A stretch of DNA of 64,000 bases from Thunnus maccoyii (GCF_910596095.1 NC_056535.1:29449505-29513504); one strand, 5' to 3'. Shown: positions 12,142 through 32,803, counted from the stretch's first letter. Notes: generated from the letters alone by a model not told the origin. Program-made: numbers and translations.

Positions 12142-12359
12142 CAGGGCTTGGATTTTGTCCTGACATGGTTTGTGGATTGTGGGACCTTATACACACAGAT
12201 GTGCACCTTTCTAAACTATATCCAGTCAATTCAGTTATCCACAGGTGGAATCAGATCAAGTTGTAGACACACCTCAAGGATAATTAAAGCAAAAAGGATG
12301 CAACTGCCCACAATTAGGAGTGCTACAGCAAAGGGTCTGAATACTTTCTGAATCCACTG
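12142..12359 (-). mobile_element. Tc1/mariner end fragment in TRIM unit 3
   Basis: Paralogous copy of the fragment in unit 2, carried along by segmental duplication rather than inserted anew: the flanking DNA is the same. Confidence 0.75.
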
Positions 12360-12790
12360 TAAACTTTACATTATTGTGTTTCATAGTTGTTTTATTAATT
12401 TTTTATTGTGATTCTAAATCAACTTATATATTATAAATAAACTTCATTTGTACTTAAGCTCATTTCCAGTTTTCAATTTTTGTTGCTAATATGCTTCCAC
12501 AGTAAATTACAGAAGTTGAGAGCAGCTGTGGTCGTTGAGAATATTGTTTGACGTCTTTATCTATCACAAGTTTTCATAAAGTAAATAATGCTGCTCATAT
12601 TTAGGCCCCTATACTGCATGTTTATATTCATCTAAAAATAATTAGCAACCACAGCTGTTCGAAGCCCTCGCAGAAAAAAATAATATACCAACTATGTTTT
12701 TCTTTTAATCTTTCAAACTTGTCACCTCCAGGTTGTAATTCAGGCTTTTTATTATATATTTATAATCTCCAGAACCAAAGAAGACACTAT

Positions 12791-13020
12791 TAGTGCTGCG
12801 ACGATTGGTTGATTCTTCTCAAATGTTTCTATTTTCTGGTTTCTTTAGTCCTCTGTGATAGTAAAGTGAATATTTTTGGGTTGTGGACTGTTGGTCAGGA
12901 TAAAACTAGATATTTGAGGCTTTGAGAAACAGTGATCGACATTTTTCACCATTTCCAGACATTTTATGGCTCAAACAACTAATCGATTAATCAAGAAACT
13001 AATTGTTAGTTGCAGCTCTA
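12791..13020. mobile_element. hAT-like MITE in TRIM unit 3, internally deleted
   Basis: Same insertion as at 6165 in unit 2 but missing about 100 bp after the left end (TAGTGCTGCGACGATTGG runs straight into GATTCTTCTCAAATG). Unit 4 has the same deletion, so units 3 and 4 are sisters. Confidence 0.7.
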
Positions 13021-14314
13021 GACATTAGACAGCTGTTCTCACAGGCTGAGTAGAATAACCATGACTAGTAAACTGATCTTCATGAGTAAAATCAGAGGAG
13101 TGGATCCAAAAAAAAGAGCCGAGACAAGCTGTGGATGTGGTCAGTATATTATTCTCTTTAAAAAAAAAAGACTTCATTACAAGAATTAACTTCATTCATT
13201 CAGACACAGTCAAAGTCTTTGTATGTTCAGTGTTCTAAATACTGTTTGTCACTAACTGCGTAACAATGAGGAGCTACTGCGTTCAGTTCAGAGATCAATG
13301 TTGTTGATTATCTGGACAGACAGACGGCTGATTTCAACTGCTGCATGTGTTCATGGTCAGTCATGAGAAGTCAAATGTAGAAGACACATTATTACTGACC
13401 TCTGTGCATCTGAACTGACAAAAACATGGACGACTGTGGCGAGGAGCTCCAGAAACCTTCAATAGCAAAGGTTTTTGTTTTGTTTTGTTTTTGACTGTAT
13501 CAAGCGACTCCTTCATCCCTGTTGCACATAAAAATGATTAATTTTTACAACAATAATGAATCAAATCAAGAGCTAATTCATCTCCATTTGAATGTGTCTC
13601 AAACAAACTCTTCTTATATTAATTAATACACATGATTCAAAACATCTGATGTTAAATTCAACAACGTTGGTCTATCAGTGAGTCTGTCGGTCCAACTCTT
13701 TGGTGAAGAGTGAGATATTTTAGCAACTCTCAGAAGGATTGCCATGAAATTTGGTCCAGACATTCATGGTCCCCTGAGGATGAATAATAAAGACGCTGGA
13801 GGTGCCGGACAAAGTTTTGTCTCATATGTCAGTTCATGACAGGATACTTCTAAAAGTAAAGGGTAAATTCCCAACAGTCTCAGCTTGAGATGAATGCTAA
13901 AAGCATGCTAACATGCTAAGCGTTTATTATCTGCTTTCAATGATGAGCTTCAACCCTTCATCTTGAGTCACCAATTGAGGTTGAGTCAAACGCACACTGA
14001 AGCCGACCGTAACCCTGCCAGAAATGTCACCCTTGGGTCTCTGCAGTATTAGCACAATTACAGCGTCTGAAGACCCATTTGGAACCATTTTTGCCCACCC
14101 TACTGCAGGAGCAGACTACACTAGGCCCCTCAGAGGCTCTAATAATGTTTTAAATACAAGAAATAGTTGGTCAAACTATATATTCAGCCAACACTTGATA
14201 GTTTAAATACAATGCTAATAATGTGAAATTTCAAAATTGCAGATAAAAACAATCTTTTAACTCCAGGCTTTCTGAGAGCCCTCTCCATGTCTGGGCCCTG
14301 AGTACTTAGTTTCA

Positions 14315-14744
14315 CTATTACCCTCAATGACGCCACTGTTTGCCACCAAACTCATGTAAAGGCACGTTCACCTCAGGTGTAGTCACATGCATCAGATGGG
14401 TGTGTGCAGTATGTGCATACTGCTTTCCAAAACTGTTGGCATTATGTGACGTTGGTTAAATAGCACCGCTGCCCTTTTTGTTCAGTGCGTTCAAGATTCA
14501 CCTCCAGACCAAACTCAGGAATTCCACAGAGAGAGGCCACATAAAAGAGGGAATACTGGGAACACTGGAAACACTGGGATTACTGGACTACTGGAATACT
14601 GCCACTTCAACCTTCTGCTGATTCTACATTATAAAGAAGAGTTTTAGAGGAGCTACGACTCAAAGTGAAAGTAACTTTGAGGGAACTTTCGAGACTGTGG
14701 AACTTCCCCTGTCTGCTGTGTTTTCTGCGTCACACAGAGACAAA
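14315..14744 (+). promoter_or_regulatory. Shared promoter block and leader of TRIM copy 4
   Basis: Same block as before copies 2 and 3: TTAAATAG near 14456, ACTGG-spaced repeat about 14553-14601, IRF-like CAAAGTGAAA at 14661-14670, ATG at 14745. Confidence 0.4.
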
Positions 14745-16190
14745 ATGTTTTCTCAATCAGAAAATGATCTCTCCTGTCCTATCTGTCAGGACATCTTTAA
14801 TGATCCAGTTGTCCTGACATGCAGCCACAGCTTCTGTAAAGAATGTGTGAGGAGCTGGTGGAGAGGAAAACAAACTCAGGAGTGTCCAGTTTGTAGGGAA
14901 AGACATTTATTGATTGATCCTCCTCGTAACTTGGCATTAAAGAACCTGTGTGAGACCTTCTTACTGGAGAGAGATCAGAGAGCTTCAGCAGGGTCTGAGG
15001 ATCTCTGCAGTCTGCACTCTGAGAAACTCAAACTCTTCTGTCTGGACCATCAGCAGCCAGTGTGTCTCGTCTGCAGAGATTCAAAAACACACAACAACCA
15101 CAGATTCAAACCCATCGATGAAGCTGCACATGATCACAAAAAGGAGCTCCAGAAATCCCTGAAGATCTTAAAGGAGAAACTGAAGCTTTTTAACAAAGTT
15201 AAAGGAAACTGTGATCAAACAGCAGAACACATTAAGGTCCAGGCCAGAGACACAGAGAGACAGATTAAGGAGCAGTTTAAGAAGCTTCACCAGTTTCTAC
15301 AAGAGGAAGAGGAGGCCAGGATCGCTGTTCTGAGGGAGGAAGAGGAGCAGAAGAATCAGATGATGAAGGAGAAGATAAAGGCTCTGAGCAGAGAGATAGC
15401 AGCTCTGTCAGACACAATCAGAGCCACAGAGGAGGAGCTGAGAGCTGAAGGCGTCTCATTCCTGCAGAATTACAAGGCTGCAGTGAAAAGAGTCCAGCAG
15501 CGCCCCCTGCTGGATGATCCAGAGCTGGTCTCAGGAGCTCTGATAGATGTGGCCAAACACCTGGGCAACCTGACCTTCAACATCTGGAACAAGATGAAGG
15601 AGATGGTCTCCTACACTCCTGTGATTCTGGATCCAAACACTGCTCAGCCAAACCTTATCCTGTCTGAAGATCTGACCAGTGTGAGACGTGGAGAGAAACA
15701 GAAGCTTCCTGAAAACCCAGAGAGGTTTGACCATCACCCCTGTGTCCTGAGCTCTCAGGGCTTTAACTCTGGGACTCACAGCTGGGACGTTGAGGTTAGA
15801 CATGATAAATTCTGGGGTGTGGGTGTGGTAAATGAATCTGTTGGAATCAAGGGACAAATAGCAGCTGGATACTGGGAAATAAGTCTCCTTGATGGAAAAT
15901 ACACAGCAATCTCTCCACCACTCTCTAATAAAGTTCTCTCAGTGAAGAAGAAGCTGCAGAGGATCAGAGTTCATCTGGACTGGAACAGAGGAAAACTGTC
16001 ATTCTCTGATCCTGATACTAACACACACATACACACCTTCACACACACCTTCACTGAGAGGCTGTTTCCTTACATCGGCACCATGAATGAACTCCCACTG
16101 AAGATATTACCAGTAACAGTCTCTGTAACAATGGAACAGCTCACAGTCCCTTCATTTACAAGCTTGTGGCCTGGTCCCTTCAGGTCCTAG
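14745..16190 (+). CDS. TRIM35-like RING/B-box/PRY-SPRY E3 ubiquitin ligase, copy 4
   Basis: Fourth intronless 481-aa TRIM paralogue and near twin of copy 3; start-to-start offset is 5301 bp and similarity runs well into the flanks on both sides. Intact C3HC4 RING, B-box2, coiled coil and PRY-SPRY. The SPRY carries the [17 protein letters not shown] segment, encoded by a CA-rich low-complexity stretch shared by all four genes. The ATG at 14745 is favoured over the in-frame GTG at 14697. The high identity to copy 3 across coding and non-coding DNA indicates very recent duplication or conversion, so short reads from copies 3 and 4 would be hard to tell apart. Probable E3 ubiquitin ligase; function inferred from family. 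Confidence 0.9.
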   Translation: MFSQSENDLSCPICQDIFNDPVVLTCSHSFCKECVRSWWRGKQTQECPVCRERHLLIDPPRNLALKNLCETFLLERDQRASAGSEDLCSLHSEKLKLFCLDHQQPVCLVCRDSKTHNNHRFKPIDEAAHDHKKELQKSLKILKEKLKLFNKVKGNCDQTAEHIKVQARDTERQIKEQFKKLHQFLQEEEEARIAVLREEEEQKNQMMKEKIKALSREIAALSDTIRATEEELRAEGVSFLQNYKAAVKRVQQRPLLDDPELVSGALIDVAKHLGNLTFNIWNKMKEMVSYTPVILDPNTAQPNLILSEDLTSVRRGEKQKLPENPERFDHHPCVLSSQGFNSGTHSWDVEVRHDKFWGVGVVNESVGIKGQIAAGYWEISLLDGKYTAISPPLSNKVLSVKKKLQRIRVHLDWNRGKLSFSDPDTNTHIHTFTHTFTERLFPYIGTMNELPLKILPVTVSVTMEQLTVPSFTSLWPGPFRS

Positions 16191-17455
16191 ATGGGCATAC
16201 CATGTAATACTTTCAAGTTAAATAAGGCTGCCCAGAAATGACATCATTTAGCATCTTAGTTGTCAAAGAAACCAGAGAAATACTACAGGAGGCCTCGGCA
16301 CAGAGAGAGAGAAAAGATCCACAATCTGGAGGAATCTGGAAAAAGACAGAGGAGGGAAGGTGGAAACCAGACCTGATCATCGCCTACCTGACCTGCATGT
16401 GTCCAATACCTGGCATGACATCACCATAAGACAGTCAAAGGCCCAAAGGAGGAAAGGAACATTATTAAGGATGAAGCAGTAAGAGGAGAGTGAGTTATTG
16501 ATTTAAAAAGATGATTTGTAATGCTCAGGGTACACAAAATGATTTTCAGGGAAAAAAATGATAATCGGTATTAACCATGAAATGGAATTATCTATACATG
16601 ATTGTATTGTGACTGTGATTTAAAATGGCAAATTACTTATTCATAATTCTATGATTATGTTGATTAATGTTGATATAATGATGCTGTATATGTAATTATA
16701 CAAAGGATGTTTTACCCAATTTAAGGGTTTTTTTTTACCAGTATGTCCACAGTTTTTCAACACAGCAAATGTCTGTATATGAATGAATAGGGAGTGATGT
16801 ATATAAGTGTTCTGGGACAAACTGTGATGATAATGGGACACTCGGAGCCTTACTGCTGAAAAAAAAAAGTACCATCACACAAATCTTCTAAGCCTAGGTT
16901 TTATAACTCCTATTGTCTATTTTTTAAATTTATATTTTTTTTAACTTACTGTGTCCTAATTTCATACTAAATAATAATTAATGATTAATACATAAAATGT
17001 GTCACTTTAACTTCATAAAAGCAAAAATGCCAAACAAGCAAAGTGTTTCCAGCTTCTCTAATGCCAGGTTTTCCTGCTTTTCTGTTTTATATAATTGTAA
17101 ATGGAATATTTTGGGGTTTTAGACAGTTGGTCTGACAAAACAAGACATTTGAAGATGTCATCTGGGACTCTGGTAAATGATAACAGGGATTTTATATATA
17201 TGTACAAAATAACATTTTTCTCTATTATTACCATTTTGTAGCTTTTTGGGTGAAATGCATAAACCATTTACTAATGGAGAAAATGAAATAAGCAGAAGTT
17301 AAGAAAAAATCATTTCATATTTTTAGGTTTTTTTGTCAGTGATTTGAATCCTGCACTGTCAGTTTGTAAGAGTTTTCATTACTTTATTTTAAATAGTGGA
17401 CACTTAGATTCAGGCTTAATTATAAACTTACCTTAAATTACTGTGCATTGGTTCA

Positions 17456-17672
17456 GGGCTTGTTTTTTGTCCTGACATGGATTGTGGATTGTGGGACCTT
17501 ATACACACAGATGTGCACCTTTCTAAACTACATCTAATCCATTCAGTCATCCACAGGTGGAATCACATCAAGTTGTAGACACACCTCAAGGATAATTAAA
17601 GCAAAAAGGATGCAACTGCCCACAATTAGGAGTGCTACAGCAAAGGGTCTGAATACTTTCTGAATCCACTGT
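17456..17672 (-). mobile_element. Tc1/mariner end fragment in TRIM unit 4
   Basis: Paralogous copy of the fragment in units 2 and 3, slightly more diverged in its middle (CTACATCTAATCCATTCAGTC region), with the same flanks. Confidence 0.75.
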
Positions 17673-18112
17673 AAACTTTACATTATTGTGTTTCATAGTT
17701 GTTTTATTAATGTTTTATTGTGATTCTAAATCAACTTATATATTATAAATAAACTTTATTTGTACTTAAGCTCATTTCCAGTTTTCAATTTTTGTTGCTA
17801 ATATGCTTCCACAGTAAATTACAAAAGTTGAGAGCAGCTGTGGTCGTTGAGAATATTGTTTGACGTCTTTATCTATCACAAGTTATCACAAAGTAAATAA
17901 TGCTGCTCATATTTAGGTTCCTATACTGCATGTTTATATTCATCTAAAAATAATTAGCAACCACAGCTGCTTGAAGCCCTCGCAGAAAAAAATAATATAC
18001 CAGCTAAGTTTTTCTTTTAATCTTTCAAACTTGTCACCTCCAGGTTGTAATTCAGGCTTTTTATTATATATTTATAATCTCCAGAACCAAAGAAGACACT
18101 ATTAGTGCTGCG

Positions 18113-18333
18113 ACGATTGGTTGATTCTTCTCAAATGTTTCTATTTTCTGGTTTCTTTAGTCCTCTGTGATAGTAAAGTGAATATTTTTGGGTTGTGGAC
18201 TGTTGGTCAGGATAAAACTAGATATTTGAGGCTTTGAGAAACAGTGATCAACATTTTTTCACCATTTCCAGACATTTTATGGCTCAAACAACTTATCAAT
18301 TAATCAAGAAACTAATTGTTAGTTGCAGCTCTA
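18113..18333. mobile_element. hAT-like MITE in TRIM unit 4, internally deleted
   Basis: Carries the same internal deletion as the unit 3 copy and the same flanks. Confidence 0.7.
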
Positions 18334-20804
18334 GACATTACACAGCTGTTCTCACAGGCTGAGTAGAATAACCATGACTAGTAAACTGATCTTCATGAGT
18401 AAAATCAGAGGAGTGGATCCAAAAAAAATGAGCCGAGACGAGCTGTGGATGTAGTCAGTATATTATTCTCTTTAAAAAAAAAAAGACTTCATTACAAGAA
18501 TTAACTTCATTCATTCAGACACAGTCAAAGTCTTTGTATGTTCAGTGTTCTAAATACTGTTTGTCACTAACTGCGTAACAATGAGGAGCTACTGCGTTCA
18601 GTTCAGAGATCAATGTTGTTGATTATTTGGACAGACAGACGGCTGATTTCAACTGCTGCATGTGTTCATGGTCAGTCATGATAAGTCACAAGTAGAAGAC
18701 ACATTATTACTGACCTCTGTACATCTGAACTGACAAAAACATGGACGACTGTGGCGAGGAGCTCCAGAAACCTTCAATAGCAAAGGTTTTTGTTTTGTTT
18801 TGTTTTTAACTGTATCAAGCGACTCCTTCATCCCTGTTGCACATTAAAATGATTAATTTTTACAACAATAATGAATCAAATCAAGAGCTAATTCATCTCC
18901 ATTTGAATGTGTATCAAACAAACTCTTCTTATATTAATTAATACACATGATTCAAAACATCTGATGTTAAATTCAACAACGTTGGTCTATCAGTGAGTCT
19001 GTCGGTCCAACTCTTTGGTGAAGAGTGAGATATTTTAGCAACTCTCAGAAGGATTGCCATGAAATTTGGTTCAGACATTCATGGTCCCCTGAGGATGAAT
19101 AATAAAGACGCTGGAGGTGCCGAACAAAGATTTCTCTCATATGTCAGTTCATGACAGGATACTTCTAAAAGTAAAGGGTGAATTCCCAACAGTCTCAGCT
19201 TGAGATGAATGCTAAAAGCATGCTAACATGCTAAGCGTTTATTATCTGCTTTCAATGATGAGCTTCAACCCTTCATCTTGAGTCACCAATTGAGGTTGAG
19301 TCAAATGCACAATGAAGCCAAATGTAACCCTGCCAGAAATTGGGTCTCTGTAGTGGATGGGAACATGCTAAATTGAGTGTGTTAGCATGCTAACATGCTA
19401 AACGTTACATTATAACAGTAGCATGTTGATATCTAATAGCTGCATTTTAACATGCTAGCTGTAGCTAACTGATGTACAGCTGAGACTGATGAAGGTTGAG
19501 TCAAGTTTGACAGCATTAAGAGATCTGAGATGTCCTAAAACAGCCACCGTATGAAAGATAAAAACTAAGTAACAACAGTAACTCTAGTGCTGCCTCAGGA
19601 CAAGATTTGTAGCCCCTCTAGTGATAAAGAAATTCAATTTCCAACCTGTTTGCACTCTCAATACACCCAGCAAAAACAAGATCTTCAGAGGGTGTTTAAG
19701 TTACCCTTTAACAAACACTCAAACAAAAGAAAAACATGGTAAAACAATATATTATTTTTAAGTAGAATATCCCAGATGTAGTCTATTCATCTAACTCAAA
19801 TATCTGTAAATGTTAAATCTGTAAACAGACCAGTAACCAGTTTGGCATTGAAGCGCATAGTTTTCATGATAAAAAGACAACAAAACAGAAAAAGCGGTTG
19901 AGTTTACAAAGGCATCGAGACATAATCGACATATACTCTATGACTGATTAAAGTTGTATTAATCAAAGTTTTTGTATAAAAATTGATCAGGTTGACACAA
20001 ACATGACTCAGCTGGGATGATAATGTTCCTCTGTGTCTACTGGAGAAACAACTCTTTGCTAAAATATTCACCTTAACATCTTCATAAAGCGATAAAATGT
20101 CAAATGTTGTGTTTACAGTTTGTTCTCTGCCAAATGTTAATCAATCAATACAGCTTTAACTATATCAAACACTGCATATGTCACCTCAGAAATCTGTGTC
20201 ATTTCATTATTCTAGTTTCTGCTACAACAGAGAAACATGTAGATACGGTTTGATCCTTCGGGGTCTATTCACTGATTCTCTGCAGCCGTCCAGGAAATGT
20301 AAATGCATAGTGAATCTAAACAGAAGTGTTCATATCTCTCTCTAACCCCACCTCCCCTAAATACACTCATATTAGTCCCTGCACCATCTGACAGACAACC
20401 AGCCCAGGTATATCAGCCCACTCCCCCCACTTTTTCTCTAATAATGCAGTGTTCACACATGTTTAACTTCCGCCACATTCAAACCTTTAACCTCCAGCAC
20501 TGTCAGAGCTTTAACTAGTATAAACCTTCCTGACGGGCCGGGCTGCAGTCAGTTTTTTGACTGTTTATCACATGCGAACGCCGTCTTACCCCATCGTTTA
20601 TGATTCATGGAAGGTGCAGCCAAGCAGGGCTAAAAACGAGTCCAAATTAATTGAAAAAAAGAAAAAAAAAGCCGTCTTTTGTTCCTTTTTCTCTCCTCCC
20701 TTCCACCCATGTGTTCATCCCCCTCTCTCTCTCTCTCTGGCACAGTTTGGGTGTTCAGTCGAGTTCGTATAAAAAGGCGTTGGGCTTTTCTCCTCCGTCC
20801 GATG

Positions 20805-28657
<7,853 letters not shown>

Positions 28658-28875
28658 TCATCAATAACGAGACCAGAACCAGCCTGAGCAGGAGAGAGGA
28701 GAGTCACAGTGACAAGTGACTTTTGTTTTTAGTATGATAGTATGAAAACAAGGAGTCTGTGAGAATTATGAAACAGGTTGAGCTTTTGTGAAACGACCTG
28801 CTAGATCCATCAAATATTTGCTTATTTATATTTTAGACAAAATAATTATTTGTAACACCCGAGTTCTAACAATTC

Positions 28876-29141
28876 TAGTGCTGCAACAATAAGTCAATTA
28901 ATCAATTATAGACAGAAAATTCATCAGTACCCATTTTGATCATCAATTAATCATTTTGAGTAATTTTATAAGAAAGAAAAATGTCAGAATTCTCTAGTTC
29001 CAGCTCCTGAAATATTAACATTTACTGGCTTTCTTAGTTTTCTTGGAGTGTAAACTGAATATCTTTAGGTTTTGGAGCGTCAGATAAAACATGACATTTA
29101 GGAAATTGTGACATGATAGTTGTAACTTGATAGTTGCTGCC
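28876..29141. mobile_element. hAT-like MITE in gmppb intron 1
   Basis: Starts TAGTGCTGCAACAATAAGTC and has the family's AT-rich interior (CATTTTGATCATCAATTAATC). The right end GATAGTTGCTGCC is degraded. Related to the element in the TRIM units. Confidence 0.55.
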
Positions 29142-29716
29142 TTGAACAATTCATACAAAAGTCTTAATGCTTAAGAAATAGGATCCCATGAGAGGAAGAA
29201 ACTGTGTCCTGCTGATGACACTTATTTAGGCTGTTAGTCATGGTATCGCCTCAGATTACAAGAGTTCATTCACTCTTTAAGGAAGTCTGTCTATAAACAC
29301 ATATTGTCTTATGTTAGTCACTATTAAGTGTCAACAAAACTACAAAACCGAGGAAACACAGAGGTAGAAACAGAATAAATACTGTTTTATTCTGATTACT
29401 GATTTCTCGCCACAACACCAGCAGCTAACCGTGTTAACAACACAGTAAAACAGAACCTACTCAGTCATAAAAAGCGACAGTTTGTGTTTGAACAGTCGCA
29501 TGTTTAATAAGTCTGAACTGTGAGGAGTCCAGAGACAGATACAGCCTGAGCTCAGGTCCTCAACTCCTCACAGTGACTGTAGCTAACTCACATTAGCTAA
29601 GACAGCTAACATGCTTCTGATTAATTTACGGCCGTTATAAACCGGCTGCTAACCAGTTAGCATCCTTCTCCTGCCTTCAGTCTGTGTAAAAGTGTATAAA
29701 GATGATGAAAACTCAC

Positions 29717-29815
29717 AGCGGTTTGATCTCCGACAGACTTAAGGAGATTTCCGAATCACTGAAACTCCGGGAATGACACGTAAGATCGTTCAAATCTGAA
29801 TTCCTTGTTTGGTTT
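29717..29815 (-). promoter_or_regulatory. gmppb: gmppb 5' UTR exon and promoter start
   Basis: On -, a GTGAGT donor at 29716 ends a probable non-coding first exon; it joins an acceptor just above 28683 (CTGCTCAG). Just upstream, 29820-29870 holds a CACGTG E-box (29845-29850, read GTCACGTGG on -) and a CATCCGG ETS-like site, typical of a housekeeping promoter. The exact transcription start is not visible. Confidence 0.55.
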
Positions 29816-29910
29816 CCTGTTCAGCCGCGCAGCGTCAAGTCAGCCACGTGACACATACAACATCCGGTGAAAAGCTTCACAGTAAAAGCCCACCAGACTT
29901 ACTTTTTCAG

Positions 29911-30500
29911 TTAAAGAGCAGGTTTACATTTTCACGAGTCTGTCATAAAACAACAGTCAGGTGTCCAAATGAACATTGAAACTGGAATCATCCGTCCTGT
30001 TCATACTGATCATTAGAAGATCCCTTCATGATGCACTTACAATGTAAAATCTACAGTCCTTCTTCTGTGTAAAAATGTATTCAAAAGTTTATCTGAATGA
30101 AGCTTCAAATCAAATCAAGTAGATATCTTTCAATGTTACAGTCTTTATAGTGCCAAAGTCCCTCTTTTTGTTACTATACTTCCACCGCAGCTCAACAGTG
30201 AAACACTGTCCGAGGAAACACAAAGAGGGAATTTGATGCTAAAAAGACTATAAATGTGGCAGATATCCTCTTGATATGACTAACTCAGACTGCTGAAACC
30301 TCATATAAGCTTCAGATAAACTTCTCAATGCATTTTTTGCTCAAAATGTGTGAACATTGTGGATTTTGGCCTTCATCACTTACCCTGAAAGCACATTTGA
30401 AGGGGATCATTTAATAGCCGGTATGAACAGGAGGAATGATTACAGCAAGGAAAACCTCTTTCACTGTTCATATGGACAACTGATTGTTATTATTTTGGGT
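29911..30500. mobile_element. MITE of the GGTTCACAATTT family, copy A
   Basis: Non-autonomous element with inverted arms: left ATGAACATTG...TTCATACTGATC, right CAGGAGGAATGATTACAGC...CTGTTCATATGG, around an interior with TCAAATCAAGTAGATATC. The left arm reads AGCAGGTTTACATTTTC; the outer right end is degraded. Related to copies at 31573, 51880, 55500, 56346 and 61570. Confidence 0.6.
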
Positions 30501-31572
30501 ATGTGTTGTTTTTTTTAAGTATCCTGTGAATTTGTTGGCATGTATTTAAATTAAATTACAAAAGTTGTGCCTTGCTCACACAGCTGCCCAGGACTTTTGG
30601 AGGCCCACATGGGACTAGTTGGCTGTCACTTGGTCATCATTGACTGTGGTGTGCAGAACTGTGGGCTCCTCTGACAGGCTATTCAGCCTAGACAGGTAGT
30701 TATTTTCCCCATTTAGTTTAGTGGCATGAATATTGTTTGCTATTTTATTTTGATTATCTTTGCGCAAGGTTTTTTTGGTTTAGGAATTCAAACCTGACTG
30801 ATTATTTCCTCACACAGGTGTGAAATATAAAAGCATGCTGGCAGTCAGCTAGCTGTCAGTTGTAGTCTTTGTGGTGTACTCATGCGCAACTTTTAAGACA
30901 AGGGGAAACATAAAAAGTCTTGGTCAATGTGCCTGTGTCCACACTTATTATTTGATATTGGTTAAGTGTGTCTGGGACAAACATTTAGAGATTGGAAAAA
31001 CATAAAAATCCCACTATGTACACATCAGCCATTATCAGCAATTATGTCATATCCAAACTTAACTTTTTTAGCTTGAAACTGACTTTCAAAGGGAAAAACA
31101 CTGATCTTAGGCAAATTTAAATGGTTATACATTTATTTTAAAGGCCAAATTAGCCAATTTCCGGTCTGCCTCGCTAAATCCCGTGAAATTAACGGTGTGC
31201 CTCTGACTGCTGTTACTGACTCGGGGGTGTTAAAATCAGCCGGTGACTAAACTGAAAACCGCAAGTAGCGTTAAATTATAAAAAAAGGAATGTGAGAGAT
31301 ATTTTATTATTTTGCTTGACGAAAAACAGACCAAAGCATCACAGCTGTAACACCTATTCCCTAATATTTATTTAAAATTTTCTTTTCACCCCTAACATGC
31401 GACACAATGGTATGTCCCAAATACTCTGGTCCCACCTCCTCACCACTTCTGACCAATCAGAGAAAAACAGCGTGGCGACGGAGGGTGCCGCCTCCGCATC
31501 CATACAGTAAATTTACATAAAATCCAAAAAAAAAAAAAAAAGAGAGAAAGTAGGATTACACTCGGTGATTCA
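30501..31572. other. Intergenic DNA between two MITE copies
   Basis: No long open frame. A TATAAAAGCATGC promoter-like element sits at about 30826 after a CACAGGTGTGAAA sequence. The stretch 31140-31280 (CGCTAAATCCCGTGAAATTA) looks like another interspersed repeat. Function unknown. Confidence 0.3.
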
Positions 31573-32199
31573 TAGGACGGGTTCACAATATTTAAGGTCT
31601 GTCTCAAAACAATAGTCAGGAGCCCAAATGAACATTCAAACATGTTTTTCTTGCCATAATCATTCCTCCTGTTCATACTAACCATTAGAGGATCTCTTCA
31701 TAATGCACTTACAATGTAAGTGATGGAGGATAAAATCCACAGACCTCCTTGTGTGCAAAAATGTATTTAAAGGTTTATCTGAAGCCAATGTGAAGCTTCA
31801 GCCATCCAAATGAGTCAAATCAAGTAGATATCTTTCAATGTTAGTGCCAAAGTCCCTCTTTATGTTACTATATACTTATATTACTATATACTTCCACTGC
31901 AGCTCAACAGGAAACACAAAGAGGGAATTTGATGCTAAAAAGACTGTAAATGTGGCAGATATCCACTTGATATCACTAACTCAGACTGCTGAAGCCTCAT
32001 ATAAGCTTCAGATAAACTTTTAAATGCATTTTTTTGCTCAATATGTGTGAACCCTGTGGATTTTGGCCTTCATCACTTACCCTGAAAGCACATTTGAAGG
32101 GGATCATTTCATAGCCAGTATGAACAGGAGGAATGATTACAGCGAGGAAAACCTCTTTCAGTTTTAAGACAGTCTTAAAAAATTGTGAACCCGTCCTTT
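31573..32199. mobile_element. MITE of the GGTTCACAATTT family, copy B (both ends present)
   Basis: Best copy: terminal repeats AGGACGGGTTCACAATATTT at left and, inverted, AATTGTGAACCCGTCCTT at right, with long subterminal inverted arms (GTCTCAAAACAATAGTCAGG against TTTTAAGACAGTCTTAAAAA) and no coding capacity. Superfamily uncertain; a right-flank TTTAA is compatible with a TTAA target but is not proof. Confidence 0.7.
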
Positions 32200-32803
32200 A
32201 AATGTTGTTGGAAGAATCAGAATTAAGAGCAGAGTGAACAAGAATGATCCAATAATCTGACTCAAGCATGGAATTTAGTGCTCAAACTTTATTATTTTTT
32301 TTAAATAAGGGACCACTGCACAACATGCTGGGCAAAAATCATAATAATAAATACCTATGTTAAAATGTTAAAATTGATTTATTAATCATGTGATTGGGAA
32401 TTAAAACCAATTAGAGTTTGCCTTAAAGAGAGAGGGAAAACCAACCAACTAAACTTATTCAGAAAAATAAGTATTTTGCAGTTCATTACTGTTTTCAGTA
32501 ACGAGCCCGACACTGAATATCAGTGATTAAAATTCATTAATTATTGTACTGTACATGATACAATATGAACTTAATCACAACACTTCAGTCATATTGTAGT
32601 TTCAGACACTTCTCCGGTGTGAGATGATTTATCTGCTCGTCCATGTTCATCTTGTCTTTTCAGTGATCTTTAGTGAACCTGCAGGGACACGTTTCCATGC
32701 TCAGACTTGATTCAAGTATAAATAAATCCAAAGTCAGACTGGATCTGCAGAAGCAGCAATTTCTTCAGCGGGTTTGACCAGGTGGTTCAGAGGAGGTCAG
32801 AGG

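Larger units (their letters stand above)
9000..14309 (+). repeat. TRIM tandem duplication unit 3
   Basis: About 5.3 kb, colinear with units 2 and 4. It carries TRIM copy 3, the Tc1 end at 12142-12359 and the internally deleted MITE at 12791-13020. At about 14047 it jumps straight from the CCCTTGGGTCTCTGCAG sequence to the segment homologous to 8745, a 1.2-kb deletion relative to unit 2. No further gene is visible between 10890 and 14310. Confidence 0.7.
14310..20030 (+). repeat. TRIM tandem duplication unit 4
   Basis: Carries TRIM copy 4 and downstream DNA colinear with unit 2 until about 20030, where similarity ends in a CCTCTGTGTCT sequence. It keeps extra sequence at about 19430-19670 (TAGCTGCATTTTAACATG onward) that unit 2 lacks, so it may be nearer the ancestral intergenic state. 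No further gene is visible between 16191 and 20030; 20030-20600 also looks non-coding. Confidence 0.65.
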
